Part shown: positions 20,239 through 30,041 of the stretch, piece by piece | Position numbering within the stretch: the first letter of the stretch is position 1 | Layout: every line of letters begins with the position of its first letter | NCBI RefSeq assembly: GCF_017744395.1 | Contig: NZ_JAGIBI010000002.1 | Location: 310,001-374,000 of the forward strand | Reading direction: 5' to 3' | Length of the DNA stretch: 64,000 nt | From: Herbaspirillum sp. | GTDB taxonomy: Bacteria > Pseudomonadota > Gammaproteobacteria > Burkholderiales > Burkholderiaceae_D | Notes under the pieces: model-generated | Database searches by the model: none | Told to the model about the DNA's origin: nothing | Seen by the model: the letters and a program-made list of their open reading frames with translations, nothing else | Translations under genes and position numbers: made by a program

Positions 20239-20688
20239 TTATTGGCTAACGACAGCGATGCGCGCCAATGCCGCCCGCATCGGCGCGGGAATATCCACCG
20301 GACGGCGCGAGGCCCGATCCACATAGACGTGGACGAAGTGTCCCTGCGCGGCGGCGCTGTCTTCTCCGGCCTTGAAGATGCCGATCTCGTAGCGCACGCT
20401 GCTGCGCCCCATGTGCGCCACCCGCACGCCGACTTCCACCTGCTCGGGAAACGCCACCGAGGCGAAGTAGTTGCAGCGGGTTTCGATCACCAGGCCGATC
20501 ACCGGGCTATGCTCGATTTCCAGCACGCCGCCGGCGACCAGGTAATGGTTCACCGCCGTGTCGAACCAACTGTAGTAGACCACGTTGTTCACGTGACCAT
20601 AGACGTCGTTGTCCATCCAGCGCGTCTGGATCGGATGGAAGTGGCGGTAATCGGCGCGGCGGCCGGGGCTGGGTTTGTGTTCGCTCAT
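20239..20688 (-). CDS. Acyl-CoA thioesterase (hotdog fold)
   Basis: YRHFHPIQTRWMDNDVYGHVNNVVYYSWFDTAVNHYL, 4HBT-like motif. Confidence 0.88.
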   Translation of the reverse strand: MSEHKPSPGRRADYRHFHPIQTRWMDNDVYGHVNNVVYYSWFDTAVNHYLVAGGVLEIEHSPVIGLVIETRCNYFASVAFPEQVEVGVRVAHMGRSSVRYEIGIFKAGEDSAAAQGHFVHVYVDRASRRPVDIPAPMRAALARIAVVSQ

Positions 20689-20955
20689 GCGGGTTGTCGT
20701 TGTGCCGGATGTGTGGATGGTCGATGGCGCAGTGCGCAAGAAATGCATGCTTGCAGTAACATTGTTGCGGGATCTCCATCCTGCGGCATCGCTACCGTGT
20801 TGTTGAGCTTCAGGCGGCGCCGCTTCCATGTTAAGCGATCGCGATCGGAATTTGACGGCGGCCGGCTTGCAGAAATGCGAGGCGGCGCCATGTGGTTCAA
20901 GCAGGCGCTTGATTGCCCGTTTGCAACCCTGCCGATAGCATCGCCCTCAATATCG

Positions 20956-20996
20956 ATAGTTAAATCCAATCAAAAATATTGATTAAATAAAATTGA
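20956..20996 (+). promoter_or_regulatory. Candidate OxyR-type operator upstream of ahpC
   Basis: ATAG-N7-CAAT-N7-ATTG spacing resembles the OxyR half-site periodicity; contains AATCAA-AAATA-TTGATT dyad at 20968-20984. Confidence 0.35.
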
Positions 20997-21063
20997 TCTA
21001 TTTGATTCGGCGCTTTACTATTCATACCACTGCTTTACTCAACCCCCTAAAAAGGAAATAGAC

Positions 21064-21627
21064 ATGTCCCTGATCAACACCACTATCAAACCGTTCAAGG
21101 CAACTGCATACCACGATGGCAAGTTCGTCGACATCACCGAAGCGACCCTGAAGGGCAAATGGTCCGTGTTCGTGTTCTATCCGGCCGACTTCACCTTCGT
21201 CTGCCCGACCGAACTGGAAGATCTGGCGAACAACTACGCTGAGTTCAAGAAGCTGGGCGTTGAAATCTACGGCATCTCGACCGACACCCACTTCGCCCAC
21301 AAGGCATGGCACGACACTTCGGAAGCCATCAAGAAGGTGCAATACCCGCTGGTCGGCGACCCGACCGCTACCCTGGCGCGCAACTTCGAAGTGCTGATCG
21401 AAGAAGAAGGCCTGGCGCTGCGCGGCACCTTCGTGATCAACCCGGAAGGCCAGATCAAGGTCCTGGAAATCCACGACAACGGCATCGGCCGCGACGCTTC
21501 CGAACTGCTGCGCAAGGTCAAGGCTGCCCAGTACGTCGCTTCGCACCCGGGCGAAGTCTGCCCCGCCAAGTGGGAAGAAGGCGCTGCCACCCTGAAGCCG
21601 AGCCTGGATCTGGTCGGCAAGATTTAA
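21064..21627 (+). CDS. ahpC: Alkyl hydroperoxide reductase subunit C (peroxiredoxin)
   Basis: [49 protein letters not shown]. Confidence 0.97.
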   Translation: MSLINTTIKPFKATAYHDGKFVDITEATLKGKWSVFVFYPADFTFVCPTELEDLANNYAEFKKLGVEIYGISTDTHFAHKAWHDTSEAIKKVQYPLVGDPTATLARNFEVLIEEEGLALRGTFVINPEGQIKVLEIHDNGIGRDASELLRKVKAAQYVASHPGEVCPAKWEEGAATLKPSLDLVGKI

Positions 21628-21746
21628 TTACCGATTGGGCTACTGCGCGGACCGATCTCTGCGCTGCGATGCTCGCCGTACTTTCGTACGGCTGCGCTTC
21701 TCCCGCAGACCTCGGACCGCTCGCTACGCCCACTCGGCAATTAAAT
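21622..21746. repeat. 125 bp imperfect inverted repeat in the ahpC-ahpF gap
   Basis: Outer arms ATTTAATT / AATTAAAT exact; apex GCCGTAC-TTTC-GTACGGC; intermediate segments largely complementary with mismatches. Confidence 0.8.
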
Positions 21747-21865
21747 GCGTTAAAGACTTAAAAGAAGTACACGTCCGAGCCTGCCCTGGCAAGCGGCTGA
21801 AACCCACAAGGCGGATGCCGCGGCCCGGACGCTATGAAATCTCTCAACAGAGGAAGTGAATCACC

Positions 21866-23461
21866 ATGCTTGATGCCAATCTCAAGACCCAATTGAAGGC
21901 CTACCTGGAAAAGGTCACCCAGCCGATCGAGATCGTCGCATCGCTGGATGATGGCGCCAAATCCCGTGAGATGCAGGAGCTCCTGCAGGAAATCGCGCAG
22001 TTGTCGGACCGCATCCAGCTGGTCGAGCAACGCGATGCCGCCAACGCACGTACCCCGTCGTTCAAACTGAACCGCCCCGGAACCGATGTCAGCATCGAAT
22101 TTGCCGCCATTCCGATGGGCCACGAATTTACCTCGCTGGTGCTGGCCTTGCTGCAGGTCGGCGGCCACCCGATCAAGCTCGACGACAAGGTGATCGAGCA
22201 GATCAAGAATCTCGACGGCGACTACAGCTTTGAGACCTATGTCTCGCTGACTTGCCAGAACTGCCCGGAGGTGGTGCAGGCGCTGAACGTGATGTCGATC
22301 ATCAACCCGCGCATCCGCTCGGTGACCATCGACGGCGCGCTGTTCCAGGGCGAAGTCGAGCAGCGCCAGATCATGGCCGTGCCGACCGTCTACATGAACG
22401 GCGAAGTGTTCGGCCAGGGCCGCACCGGCGTCGAGGAAATCCTCGCCAAGCTGGACACCGGCGCCGCCGCCCGCAAGGGCGAAGAGTTGAGCGCCAAGGA
22501 GCCGTACGACGTGCTGATCGTCGGCGGCGGCCCGGCCGGCGCGGCCGCCGCGATCTACGCGGCGCGCAAGGGCATCCGCACCGGCGTGGTCGCCGAGCGT
22601 TTCGGCGGCCAGGTGCTGGACACTTTGGCGATCGAGAACTTCATCTCCGTCAAGGAAACCGAAGGCCCGCAGTTCGCCACCGCGCTGGAGCAGCACGTCA
22701 AGGCGTATGACGTCGACATCATGAACGTGCAGCGCGCCGAGCAACTGGTGGCCGGCGACAAGCTGGTCGAAGTCAAGCTGGCCAACGGCGGCGTGTTGAA
22801 GGGCAAGACCGTGATCCTGTCCACCGGCGCCCGCTGGCGCGAAGTCAACGTGCCGGGCGAACGCGAATACCGCAACCACGGCGTGGCCTACTGCCCGCAC
22901 TGCGATGGCCCGCTGTTCAAGGGCAAGCGCGTGTCGGTGATCGGCGGCGGCAACTCCGGCGTGGAAGCGGCGATCGACCTGGCCGGCATCGTCAGCCATG
23001 TCACGCTGCTGGAATTTGCTGCCGAACTGAAGGCTGACGCGGTGCTGGTGAAGAAGCTGAAGAGCCTGCCCAATGTGACCATCGTCACCTCGGCGCAGAC
23101 CACCGAAATCACCGGCGACGGCAAGAAGGTCAACGGCATCAGCTACAAGGAACGCGACAGCGGCGAGATCAGGCATGTCGAACTGGAAGGCGTGTTCGTC
23201 CAGATCGGCCTGGTGCCCAACACCGAATGGCTCAAGGGTACGGTCGCATTGAGCAAGCATGGCGAGATCGAGATCGATGCCCGCGGCCAGACCTCGATCC
23301 CCGGCGTGTTCGCCGCCGGCGACGTGACCACGGTGCCGTACAAGCAGATCGTGATCGCCGTGGGTGCGGGCGCGACCGCGGCGCTGTCGGCCTTCGATCA
23401 CCTGATCCGCTCGTCGGTGGAAGACGAGGCGCCGGCTGCCAAGGAAGCGGTTGCAGCTTAA
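21866..23461 (+). CDS. ahpF: Alkyl hydroperoxide reductase subunit F
   Basis: [82 protein letters not shown]. Confidence 0.97.
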   Translation: MLDANLKTQLKAYLEKVTQPIEIVASLDDGAKSREMQELLQEIAQLSDRIQLVEQRDAANARTPSFKLNRPGTDVSIEFAAIPMGHEFTSLVLALLQVGGHPIKLDDKVIEQIKNLDGDYSFETYVSLTCQNCPEVVQALNVMSIINPRIRSVTIDGALFQGEVEQRQIMAVPTVYMNGEVFGQGRTGVEEILAKLDTGAAARKGEELSAKEPYDVLIVGGGPAGAAAAIYAARKGIRTGVVAERFGGQVLDTLAIENFISVKETEGPQFATALEQHVKAYDVDIMNVQRAEQLVAGDKLVEVKLANGGVLKGKTVILSTGARWREVNVPGEREYRNHGVAYCPHCDGPLFKGKRVSVIGGGNSGVEAAIDLAGIVSHVTLLEFAAELKADAVLVKKLKSLPNVTIVTSAQTTEITGDGKKVNGISYKERDSGEIRHVELEGVFVQIGLVPNTEWLKGTVALSKHGEIEIDARGQTSIPGVFAAGDVTTVPYKQIVIAVGAGATAALSAFDHLIRSSVEDEAPAAKEAVAA

Positions 23462-23493
23462 GTAACGTTTGCCTCAGCTAACAAGCAGCAAGT

Positions 23494-23525
23494 AAAACGC
23501 CACCGGGAAACCGGTGGCGTTTTTG
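23494..23525 (+). terminator. Intrinsic terminator downstream of ahpF
   Basis: AAAACGCCACCGGGAAACCGGTGGCGTTTTTG. Confidence 0.88.
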
Positions 23526-23569
23526 TTTGCGGCGGATGCTGCGGGCGCATGCGAGGCGCGACGAAAGAC

Positions 23570-23653
23570 ACTGGGTCCCGGCCTGCGCCGGGACGACAGG
23601 CCGGAGGAAGTCACTCACTTCTCCGTCATCCCGGCGCAGGCCGGGATCCAGCG
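23570..23653. repeat. REP-like inverted pair of 27 bp elements
   Basis: CTGGGTCCCGGCCTGCGCCGGGACGAC and, inverted, GTCATCCCGGCGCAGGCCGGGATCCAG: 25/27 identical after reverse complementing. Confidence 0.8.
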
Positions 23654-23677
23654 GCGTTCAACGGACGTTTCGGCCAT

Positions 23678-23711
23678 AAAAAAACGCCACCGGTTTCCCG
23701 GTGGCGTTTTC
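23678..23711 (-). terminator. Intrinsic terminator downstream of the carboxypeptidase gene
   Basis: AAAAAAACGCCACCGGTTTCCCGGTGGCGTTTTC; reverse-complement copy of the ahpF terminator. Confidence 0.85.
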
Positions 23712-23730
23712 GTTTGAAGCAGGCGGCTGA

Positions 23731-24885
23731 TTACTTGAACATCAAGCGCAGCGAATCCCATGCGCGGCCGAAGAAGCCGGCCGGGCCGACCGATTCCAGC
23801 GCGACCACCGGCAATTCGGCGACGGTCTTGTCGTCGATGGTGACCTTCAGGGTGCCGACCTTGGCGTTTTCCGAGATCGGGGCGATCAGCGGGTCGTTGC
23901 GATCCAGGTGGGTCTTGACGCGGTCAGCGGTGCCCTTGGGGATGGTGATGTACAGGTCGTTCTTGAAGCCGACCTTGATCTTGCCCTGCGAACCCTTCCA
24001 CACGTCAGGCGTATCGACCGGCTGGCCCTTGGCGTACAGCTTCACGGCATCGAAGTTCTGGAAGCCCCAGTTCAGCAGCTTCTGGCTTTCCTGCGTGCGC
24101 ACCTGGTCGGAGACGGTGCCGATCACCACCGAGATCAGGCGGCGTTCGCCGTTGGGTACCGGGCGGTGGGCCGAGGTGATCAGCGAGTAGCCGGCGCTGG
24201 AGGTGTGGCCGGTCTTCATGCCGTCCACGGTCGGATCCAGCCACAGCAGGCGGTTGCGGTTGGGCTGGGTGATGTTGTTGTAGGTGAATTTCTTCACCGA
24301 GTAATACTTCTTGTAGTACTCGGGGAAGTCGTTGATCAGGTTGCGGCACAGGATGGCCAGGTCGCGCGCGGTGGTGTAGGTGTCCGCGCTGGGCAGGCCG
24401 TGCGGGTTGGAGAAGTGGGTGTTGCTCAGGCCCTGGCGCTGCGACTCGCGGTTCATCAGTTGCACGAAGGCATCTTCGGTGCCCGACACGGCTTCGGCGA
24501 CAGCCACCGCGGCATCGTTGCCCGAGACCGAGATCAGGCCGTACAGCAGGTTTTCGATCGACACCGGCTTGTTCGGTTCGATGAACATCTTGGAGCTGCT
24601 CGGATCGACCTTCCAGGCGTTCACCGAGACGCTGACTTCCTGCGATTCGCTCAGGCGCTTGTCGCGCAGGGCGGCGAAGGCCAGGTAGGCGGTCATCAGC
24701 TTGGTCAGCGAGGCCGGTTCGACGCGCATGTCCGGGTCAGCCGAGGCGATCACCTGGTTGGCCGAGGCGTCCAGCAACATCCAGGACTTGGCGGCCACGG
24801 TCGGCGGCGGCAAGGTTTGCGCGGAGGCGGTCAGGGCGGAAATCGAAAGGACGGTGGCGGCGAAGGCCGCAAGTATTTTTTTCAT
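23731..24885 (-). CDS. D-alanyl-D-alanine carboxypeptidase (PBP5/6 type)
   Basis: MKKILAAFAATVLSISALTASAQ signal; EPASLTKLMTAYLAF (SxxK), SGNDAAVAVAEAVSG (SxN), KTGHTSSAGYSL (KTG). Confidence 0.94.
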   Translation of the reverse strand: MKKILAAFAATVLSISALTASAQTLPPPTVAAKSWMLLDASANQVIASADPDMRVEPASLTKLMTAYLAFAALRDKRLSESQEVSVSVNAWKVDPSSSKMFIEPNKPVSIENLLYGLISVSGNDAAVAVAEAVSGTEDAFVQLMNRESQRQGLSNTHFSNPHGLPSADTYTTARDLAILCRNLINDFPEYYKKYYSVKKFTYNNITQPNRNRLLWLDPTVDGMKTGHTSSAGYSLITSAHRPVPNGERRLISVVIGTVSDQVRTQESQKLLNWGFQNFDAVKLYAKGQPVDTPDVWKGSQGKIKVGFKNDLYITIPKGTADRVKTHLDRNDPLIAPISENAKVGTLKVTIDDKTVAELPVVALESVGPAGFFGRAWDSLRLMFK

Positions 24886-25101
24886 CGGTGCCAAGGAAAA
24901 AATGCCAGCAGGGGGAAACATCGTTGCTGTGGTTTGAAAAAGAAGGCGGATTCGCTTGCTGTCGCAGAGTGGTAGGCCATCCGCTGGAGCCGCATGACGA
25001 ATTGCACGCCCGGAATTATAAACGCCGCGCGGCTTGCCCTCCCAATTTGCGGGGCCGGCTTCCCAACCGGTCCCCGCGCGGAAAGCCTTGTGCGGCGGCG
25101 T

Positions 25102-25758
25102 TCACCCCATCGCCGGACGGCGATGCCACATTTCGACCACCACGTTCTTGATATGTTGCAGCTTGCGGTGAAAAAAGTGGTCCGAGCCGGGAATGACGAC
25201 CACTGGCAGCTCCTGCGGGCGCGCCCAGTCGAGCACCGCCGACAGCGGAATGGTGTCGTCCTGTTCGCCGTGGATCAGGATGGTGTTGGCCGGTGCCGGC
25301 GGCATCGGCCACTTGCCGGCGGCGGTGCCGACCAGCACCAGGCGTTCGGCGGCCGCGGCGGCGTCTTGCTGCAGCAGGCGCTGCTGCAGTTGCGCCTGCA
25401 CGAAGGTGCCGAAGGAGAAACCGCCCAGCGCCAGCGGCAGGCCGGGATACTGGGCGCGCATGTGCTGCAGCAGCAGCGCCATGTCATCGGTCTCGCCGGC
25501 GCCGTGGTCGTGCGCGCCCTCGGACTTGCCGACGCCGCGGAAATTCATGCGCACGGCCACGTAGCCCAGCGCGAGGAAGGTGCGCGCCAGCGTCTGCGCC
25601 ACCTTGTTGTCCATGGTGCCGCCGAACAGCGGATGCGGGTGGGCCACCAGCGCCAGGCCGACCGGCGCCGGGAAATTGTCCGGATCCGGCAGGTCCAGCG
25701 CGCATTCGAGCTGGCCGACGGCGCCGGCAATCGTGAAATTCTGGGTATGTGCGTTCAT
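25102..25758 (-). CDS. Alpha/beta hydrolase
   Basis: VGLALVAHPHPLFGGTMDNKVAQTLARTFLALGYVAVRMNFRGVGKSEG; LALGGFSFGTFVQ; ILIHGEQDDTIPL. Confidence 0.88.
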   Translation of the reverse strand: MNAHTQNFTIAGAVGQLECALDLPDPDNFPAPVGLALVAHPHPLFGGTMDNKVAQTLARTFLALGYVAVRMNFRGVGKSEGAHDHGAGETDDMALLLQHMRAQYPGLPLALGGFSFGTFVQAQLQQRLLQQDAAAAAERLVLVGTAAGKWPMPPAPANTILIHGEQDDTIPLSAVLDWARPQELPVVVIPGSDHFFHRKLQHIKNVVVEMWHRRPAMG

Positions 25759-25784
25759 TGCTTTTGCGTATCGCGTATCGGGGA

Positions 25785-26105
25785 TCAGATCTTGAGGCGG
25801 TCGACGACCTTGCCGCCGACGATGTGGGTGTCGATGATTTCGTCGATATCGTCCTGGTCGACGTAGGTATACCAGGTGCCTTGCGGATAGATCACGATCA
25901 CCGGCCCTTCCTCGCAGCGCTCCAGGCAGCCGGCCTTGTTGATGCGCACCTTGCCTTCGCCGGCCAGGCCGAGCTGCTTGATGCGTTTCTTGGCGTGCTC
26001 CTGCGCGGCTTGCGCGCCCTTGTCGGCGCAGCAGGTGCGCTCGCCGGGCTGGCGCTGGTTCAGGCAGAAGAAAACGTGGTGCTCGTAGAATGGTTTGTCG
26101 CTCAT
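25785..26105 (-). CDS. Thioredoxin-like [2Fe-2S] ferredoxin
   Basis: HHVFFCLNQRQPGERTCCADKG..INKAGCLERCEEGPVIVIYPQGTWYTYVDQDDIDEIIDTHIVGG. Confidence 0.88.
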   Translation of the reverse strand: MSDKPFYEHHVFFCLNQRQPGERTCCADKGAQAAQEHAKKRIKQLGLAGEGKVRINKAGCLERCEEGPVIVIYPQGTWYTYVDQDDIDEIIDTHIVGGKVVDRLKI

Positions 26106-26202
26106 GTGCAGGTTCGCCCGAGAGAAGGATTGCGTGTACCGCGCAGCCCGGTCAGCCTTGATGCGCGTGCTGTTGCGGCAAAAGCGTAATGATACACCCC
26201 GC

Positions 26203-27357
26203 TCATTTTTGTTTCCGGTGCACCGGATGGTAGAGGAACCAGATCGCCAGGAACGGCCACAGCACGGACAGGAATTGCGCGGCGCCGTCGAAGTTGAGGA
26301 ACTTGCCCTGCACCCAGGTCTCCAGCGTGGAGATGTAATACGGGTTGGCCGGTACCGCGTTGGTGACCGCCAGGCTCAGGATCAGCGCCAGCGCCGCCAG
26401 CCGCCGCTGCGCCGTGGGCGGCGCGAACGACAGGCCGGTGACCATCATGGCGCCGATCAGGATGCCGCCGGCCGAACTGGGCGAGACCCAGACGAAGGCG
26501 TTCTGCGGCGCGAAAAACAGCGCGCAGGCCAGCGATTTCACGGCGATGCAGCCGAGCAGGTAGCACAGCACCAGCGCCCGGCGCGGGGCCTGCTTGCGCA
26601 GCAGCACCAACAGCAGCAGCGCGGCGCCGGTCAGGCCGCAGGCGGTGACGATGACGTCGGCCAGCCAGTATTGCTCGGCGCGGAGCTGGGCGTTGTTGAT
26701 CCAGGCGGTGGCCAGGTCGATCGGGGTGTCGAACAGATAGGAAAAGAAGGCCGACAGCGGCGGCACCAGGTGGCCCAGCCCGAACAGGTGGTTTTGCGGA
26801 TAGACCAGCGCCAGCGGCCACAGCCCGGCCACGACCAGCCCGCGGCTGGCTTCGCCGGAGAACCAGCGCCGCCGCATGGAAAGCAAGCGGCTCTCGCGCA
26901 GGAAATAGCGGCTGCAGGCCGCGCCAAGCAATGCGCCGATGAACACGCCGGCGGAGTTGGTGAGCAGGTCGAGGTTGGACGGCACGCGCGTAGGCAGATA
27001 GGTCTGTACCGCCTCCATGCAAGCCGACAGCAAGATACCGGCGGCCGTAGCCGGCCAGATGGCCCACGCCGGCGCGATGCGCGGATGCATGGCGAATACC
27101 AGCAGCATGCCCAGCGGGGCGTAGCCGGCGATGTTGGTCCAGACATCGAAACCGGTCCAGTAATACGGCAGGCGCGCCCACAGGTAATCGAACGGCCCCA
27201 GGCCCATGTCGCGCCAGCCCGAAAACGGATACCAGCTGGCATAGACGATCAGCAGCGCGTACACCAGCAGGCTCACGCGCGCGAAGGCGGAGGCGGCGGG
27301 AACGGCTGTGGGCGGCTGGGCGGGCGGCGGCGCCGTGGTGTTGGGCTTGGCTTCCAT
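26203..27357 (-). CDS. VanZ family membrane protein
   Basis: Multi-TM; FDVWTNIAGYAPLGMLLVFAMHP; ACMEAVQTYLPTRVPSNLDLLTNSAGVFIGALLG. Confidence 0.82.
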   Translation of the reverse strand: MEAKPNTTAPPPAQPPTAVPAASAFARVSLLVYALLIVYASWYPFSGWRDMGLGPFDYLWARLPYYWTGFDVWTNIAGYAPLGMLLVFAMHPRIAPAWAIWPATAAGILLSACMEAVQTYLPTRVPSNLDLLTNSAGVFIGALLGAACSRYFLRESRLLSMRRRWFSGEASRGLVVAGLWPLALVYPQNHLFGLGHLVPPLSAFFSYLFDTPIDLATAWINNAQLRAEQYWLADVIVTACGLTGAALLLLVLLRKQAPRRALVLCYLLGCIAVKSLACALFFAPQNAFVWVSPSSAGGILIGAMMVTGLSFAPPTAQRRLAALALILSLAVTNAVPANPYYISTLETWVQGKFLNFDGAAQFLSVLWPFLAIWFLYHPVHRKQK

Positions 27358-27444
27358 GGGGCAGAGGGTAACCGATTTCACTTGCGGTCGCAGCTGCGCG
27401 CGCCGGGCGGCGGTTCGGGGCCGACTGCCGTTACAATGCGCTCT

Positions 27445-28332
27445 ATGAACATGACTTCCAATTCGCTGGCGGCAGCCTCGTCGGCCTCGTCCGAAGCGCC
27501 CGCCGAGGGACGCGGCGACGGCGATATGCCGATCCATGGCGAGCGCATCGCCATGCTGCTGGCCGGCTCCGATAACGCCAACGCCAGGCGCATCGTGGTC
27601 GAGGCCGTGGCGCGCACGGGCTCGACCAACGTCGACCTGATGCAGCGCCTGCACAGCCTGGAGCAACCGGTGCTGCGCGTGGCCGAGCGCCAGACCGCCG
27701 GCCGCGGCCGCGCCGGCCGGCCGTGGCGCACCACGCCGCAGACGTCGCTGACCTTTTCGCTGGCCTGGCGTTTCCGGCGGCCATTGCATGCGTTGCTGGG
27801 TTTGCCGCTGGCGGTGGGCGTGGCGCTGGCCGAAGCGCTCCAGGTGCTGGGCGTGCAGGCGCAATTGAAGTGGCCCAACGACTTGCTGCGCGACGGCGCC
27901 AAGCTCGCCGGGGTGCTGATCGAAACCGCCGCCGACATCGGTTCCAGCGACGCCACCTGGGCGGTCATCGGGATCGGCCTGAACCTGGGCGTGCCGCCCG
28001 AACTGGAGGCCGAGCTGGGCCGCGCCATCGGCGCCGCGCCTGAATTGCAGAAGCAGCCGCGCGAGACGGTGCTGGCGATCATCACCAGCGCGCTGGCCGA
28101 TGTATTGGCGGAGTTCGAACAGTACGGTTTCGGCGCTTTCATCGCGCGTTGGCAAGCATTCCATTCGTATGCCGGGCAACCGGTGAAAATCATCGATAAC
28201 GGCCGTATCGTGCAGGAGGGTATCGCCGTCGGCGTGGATATGATGGGACGCTTCCTGATCGATACCGGCGCCGGCCAGGTGGCGGTGCTGGCGGGCGACG
28301 TGTCGTTGCGTTTGCAGGAACAGGCATCGTGA
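27445..28332 (+). CDS. birA: Biotin-[acetyl-CoA-carboxylase] ligase
   Basis: GSTNVDLMQRL; AERQTAGRGRAGRPWRTTPQTSLTFSLAW; LKWPNDLLRDGAKLAGVLIE; no N-terminal DNA-binding HTH evident. Confidence 0.92.
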   Translation: MNMTSNSLAAASSASSEAPAEGRGDGDMPIHGERIAMLLAGSDNANARRIVVEAVARTGSTNVDLMQRLHSLEQPVLRVAERQTAGRGRAGRPWRTTPQTSLTFSLAWRFRRPLHALLGLPLAVGVALAEALQVLGVQAQLKWPNDLLRDGAKLAGVLIETAADIGSSDATWAVIGIGLNLGVPPELEAELGRAIGAAPELQKQPRETVLAIITSALADVLAEFEQYGFGAFIARWQAFHSYAGQPVKIIDNGRIVQEGIAVGVDMMGRFLIDTGAGQVAVLAGDVSLRLQEQAS

Positions 28333-29099
28333 GCATGCTGCTGGTCGACGCCGGCAATACCCGGATCAAATGGGCGGTGGCCGACGCCGGCGGCCGCTGG
28401 CTGCATCAGGGCGCGGTGGCGCGCGGCGAGGCCGCATCGCTGGCGGTCGCATGGGGCCAACTGGCATCGGGGGTGGAGCGCGTGTGCGTATCCAACGTCG
28501 CGGGACAGGCGCTGCGCGAGACGCTGGACGGCATGTTGGCGCAGGTCTTCGGCGCCGCTGTCGTCGTCGAATGGTTCGCATCGGTTCCGGAGCGCGCCGG
28601 CCTGCGCAATGGCTACCGCCATCCCGGCCAGCTCGGTTGCGACCGTTTCGCCGCCGCGATCGGCGCGCGCAGCCTGTTTCCGGGGCAGGAGCTGGTGGTG
28701 GCCACTTGCGGCACGGCAACCACGATCGACGCCGTCAGCGCGCAAGGCGTGTTCGTCGGCGGCATGATCCTGCCGGGGCTGGGGACGATGGCGACTTCGC
28801 TGGCCTTGTCGACCGCGCAGTTGCCGCAGATCGAGGCCATTGCGCCGCTGCGGGAGCCATTTGCCGACAATACGGTGGATGCCATCGTATCCGGCTGTAT
28901 CGCCGCCCAGGCCGGGGCCATCGAACATGCGCTGGACGAGCGCCGCCGTCAGGCGCCGGGATGCCCCTTGCGCTGCGTGCTGGCCGGCGGCGCCGGCGCG
29001 GTGCTGGCGCCGTACCTGAAACTGGGGGATACGCCGCTGGAAAAAGTGGATAATCTGGTCTTGACCGGCCTGCATGCGGCCATGGTTGCCGGCGGCTGA
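28329..29099 (+). CDS. coaX: Type III pantothenate kinase
   Basis: MLLVDAGNTRIKWAV; RNGYRHPGQLGCDRFAAAIGA; VVATCGTATTIDAVSAQGVFVGGMILPGL; 4 nt overlap with birA. Confidence 0.93.
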   Translation: MSMLLVDAGNTRIKWAVADAGGRWLHQGAVARGEAASLAVAWGQLASGVERVCVSNVAGQALRETLDGMLAQVFGAAVVVEWFASVPERAGLRNGYRHPGQLGCDRFAAAIGARSLFPGQELVVATCGTATTIDAVSAQGVFVGGMILPGLGTMATSLALSTAQLPQIEAIAPLREPFADNTVDAIVSGCIAAQAGAIEHALDERRRQAPGCPLRCVLAGGAGAVLAPYLKLGDTPLEKVDNLVLTGLHAAMVAGG

Positions 29100-29150
29100 A
29101 CAGGTTCTTGCGGAACAAGGCGACTCGGGAAAAGGAAGACGAAAGCGCGG

Positions 29151-29933
29151 ATGAAGCTGAAATTGATTTTTTGGCTACTGCTGATTGGCAATGGCATCCT
29201 GTTCGGGATGCAGCACGGCTATTTGGGCGCCGCCACCTCGGAACGCCATGAGCCGCAGCGCCTGGCCGGGCAGTTGCGCCCGGAGGCCTTGTCCATCCTG
29301 CCGCCCAACAGCGAGAAACTGGTGCCGCAGGCGCGCACGCAAGACGCGTCGCCGCAGCCGGATACTTCCGGCAAGCAGGACCCGGCCGCCGCTCCGGCGC
29401 CCGCTGCGTCCGTTCCCACCACCGCTGCACCCGCTCCGGTGTCCCAGAAGACGGCCGCTGTCGCGTCTTCCTGCACTGAAGTCGGCAATTTCAGCGCCGC
29501 CGATGCACGCCGCTTTTCGTCGCAACTGGCCAGCCTCAACCTGGGCGACAAGATGGTGCAGAAGCTGACGCAGGACATCACCAGCTACATGGTCTATATC
29601 CCGCCGCAGGATGGCCGCGACGGCGCCGAGCGCCGCAAGGCCGAACTGCGCCGCCTGGGCATCGGCGACGTCTACATGATTCCCGAGAGCTCCCCCAACC
29701 CGGCGCTGCGCTACGGCATCTCGCTGGGCATCTTCCGTACCGAGGAGGCGGCCAAGGCCTATATCGGCCAGCTGATCGGGCAGGGCGTGCGCAGCGCGCG
29801 CATCATCGCCCGCCGCTCCGGCGCCGGCAAGCAGGTGTTCCAGCTGCACGACCTGACTCCGGATGCGCGCGCCGCGCTCGACAAGATCAAGGGCGCCTTC
29901 CCGGACCAGGAAGTCCGCGCCTGCTCAGCCTGA
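29151..29933 (+). CDS. SPOR domain-containing protein
   Basis: N-terminal TM segment, Pro/Ala-rich linker, C-terminal SPOR-like MVYIPPQDGRDGAERRKAELRRLGIGDVYMIPESSPNPALRYGISLGIFRTEEAAKAYIGQL. Confidence 0.82.
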   Translation: MKLKLIFWLLLIGNGILFGMQHGYLGAATSERHEPQRLAGQLRPEALSILPPNSEKLVPQARTQDASPQPDTSGKQDPAAAPAPAASVPTTAAPAPVSQKTAAVASSCTEVGNFSAADARRFSSQLASLNLGDKMVQKLTQDITSYMVYIPPQDGRDGAERRKAELRRLGIGDVYMIPESSPNPALRYGISLGIFRTEEAAKAYIGQLIGQGVRSARIIARRSGAGKQVFQLHDLTPDARAALDKIKGAFPDQEVRACSA

Positions 29934-30041
29934 GCGTTGCGCGGCCGGTGCGTTGCCATTAACGCACAGCCGCGCGAACGGATCGTTCTTTCCATGTAAA
30001 ATCGCGTACCCAAGAACCCACCTCCATCCACAGGACTTGCC

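Noticed and set aside
21758-23401. 547 aa minus-strand ORF opposite ahpF
   Set aside because: Antisense shadow ORF; ahpF is unambiguous on the plus strand.
23570-23653. Repeated 27-mers as a CRISPR array
   Set aside because: Only two copies in inverted orientation, each palindromic, no regular spacers and no cas genes.
25049-25077. GC-rich stem GCGGGGCCGGCTTCCCAACCGGTCCCCGC as a terminator
   Set aside because: No T tract on either strand and imperfect pairing; not called.
26095-27444. N-terminal extension of the 745 aa ORF ahead of birA
   Set aside because: Overlaps the opposite-strand VanZ-like gene and is Gln/Arg/Gly-rich; birA motifs begin after the ATG at 27445.
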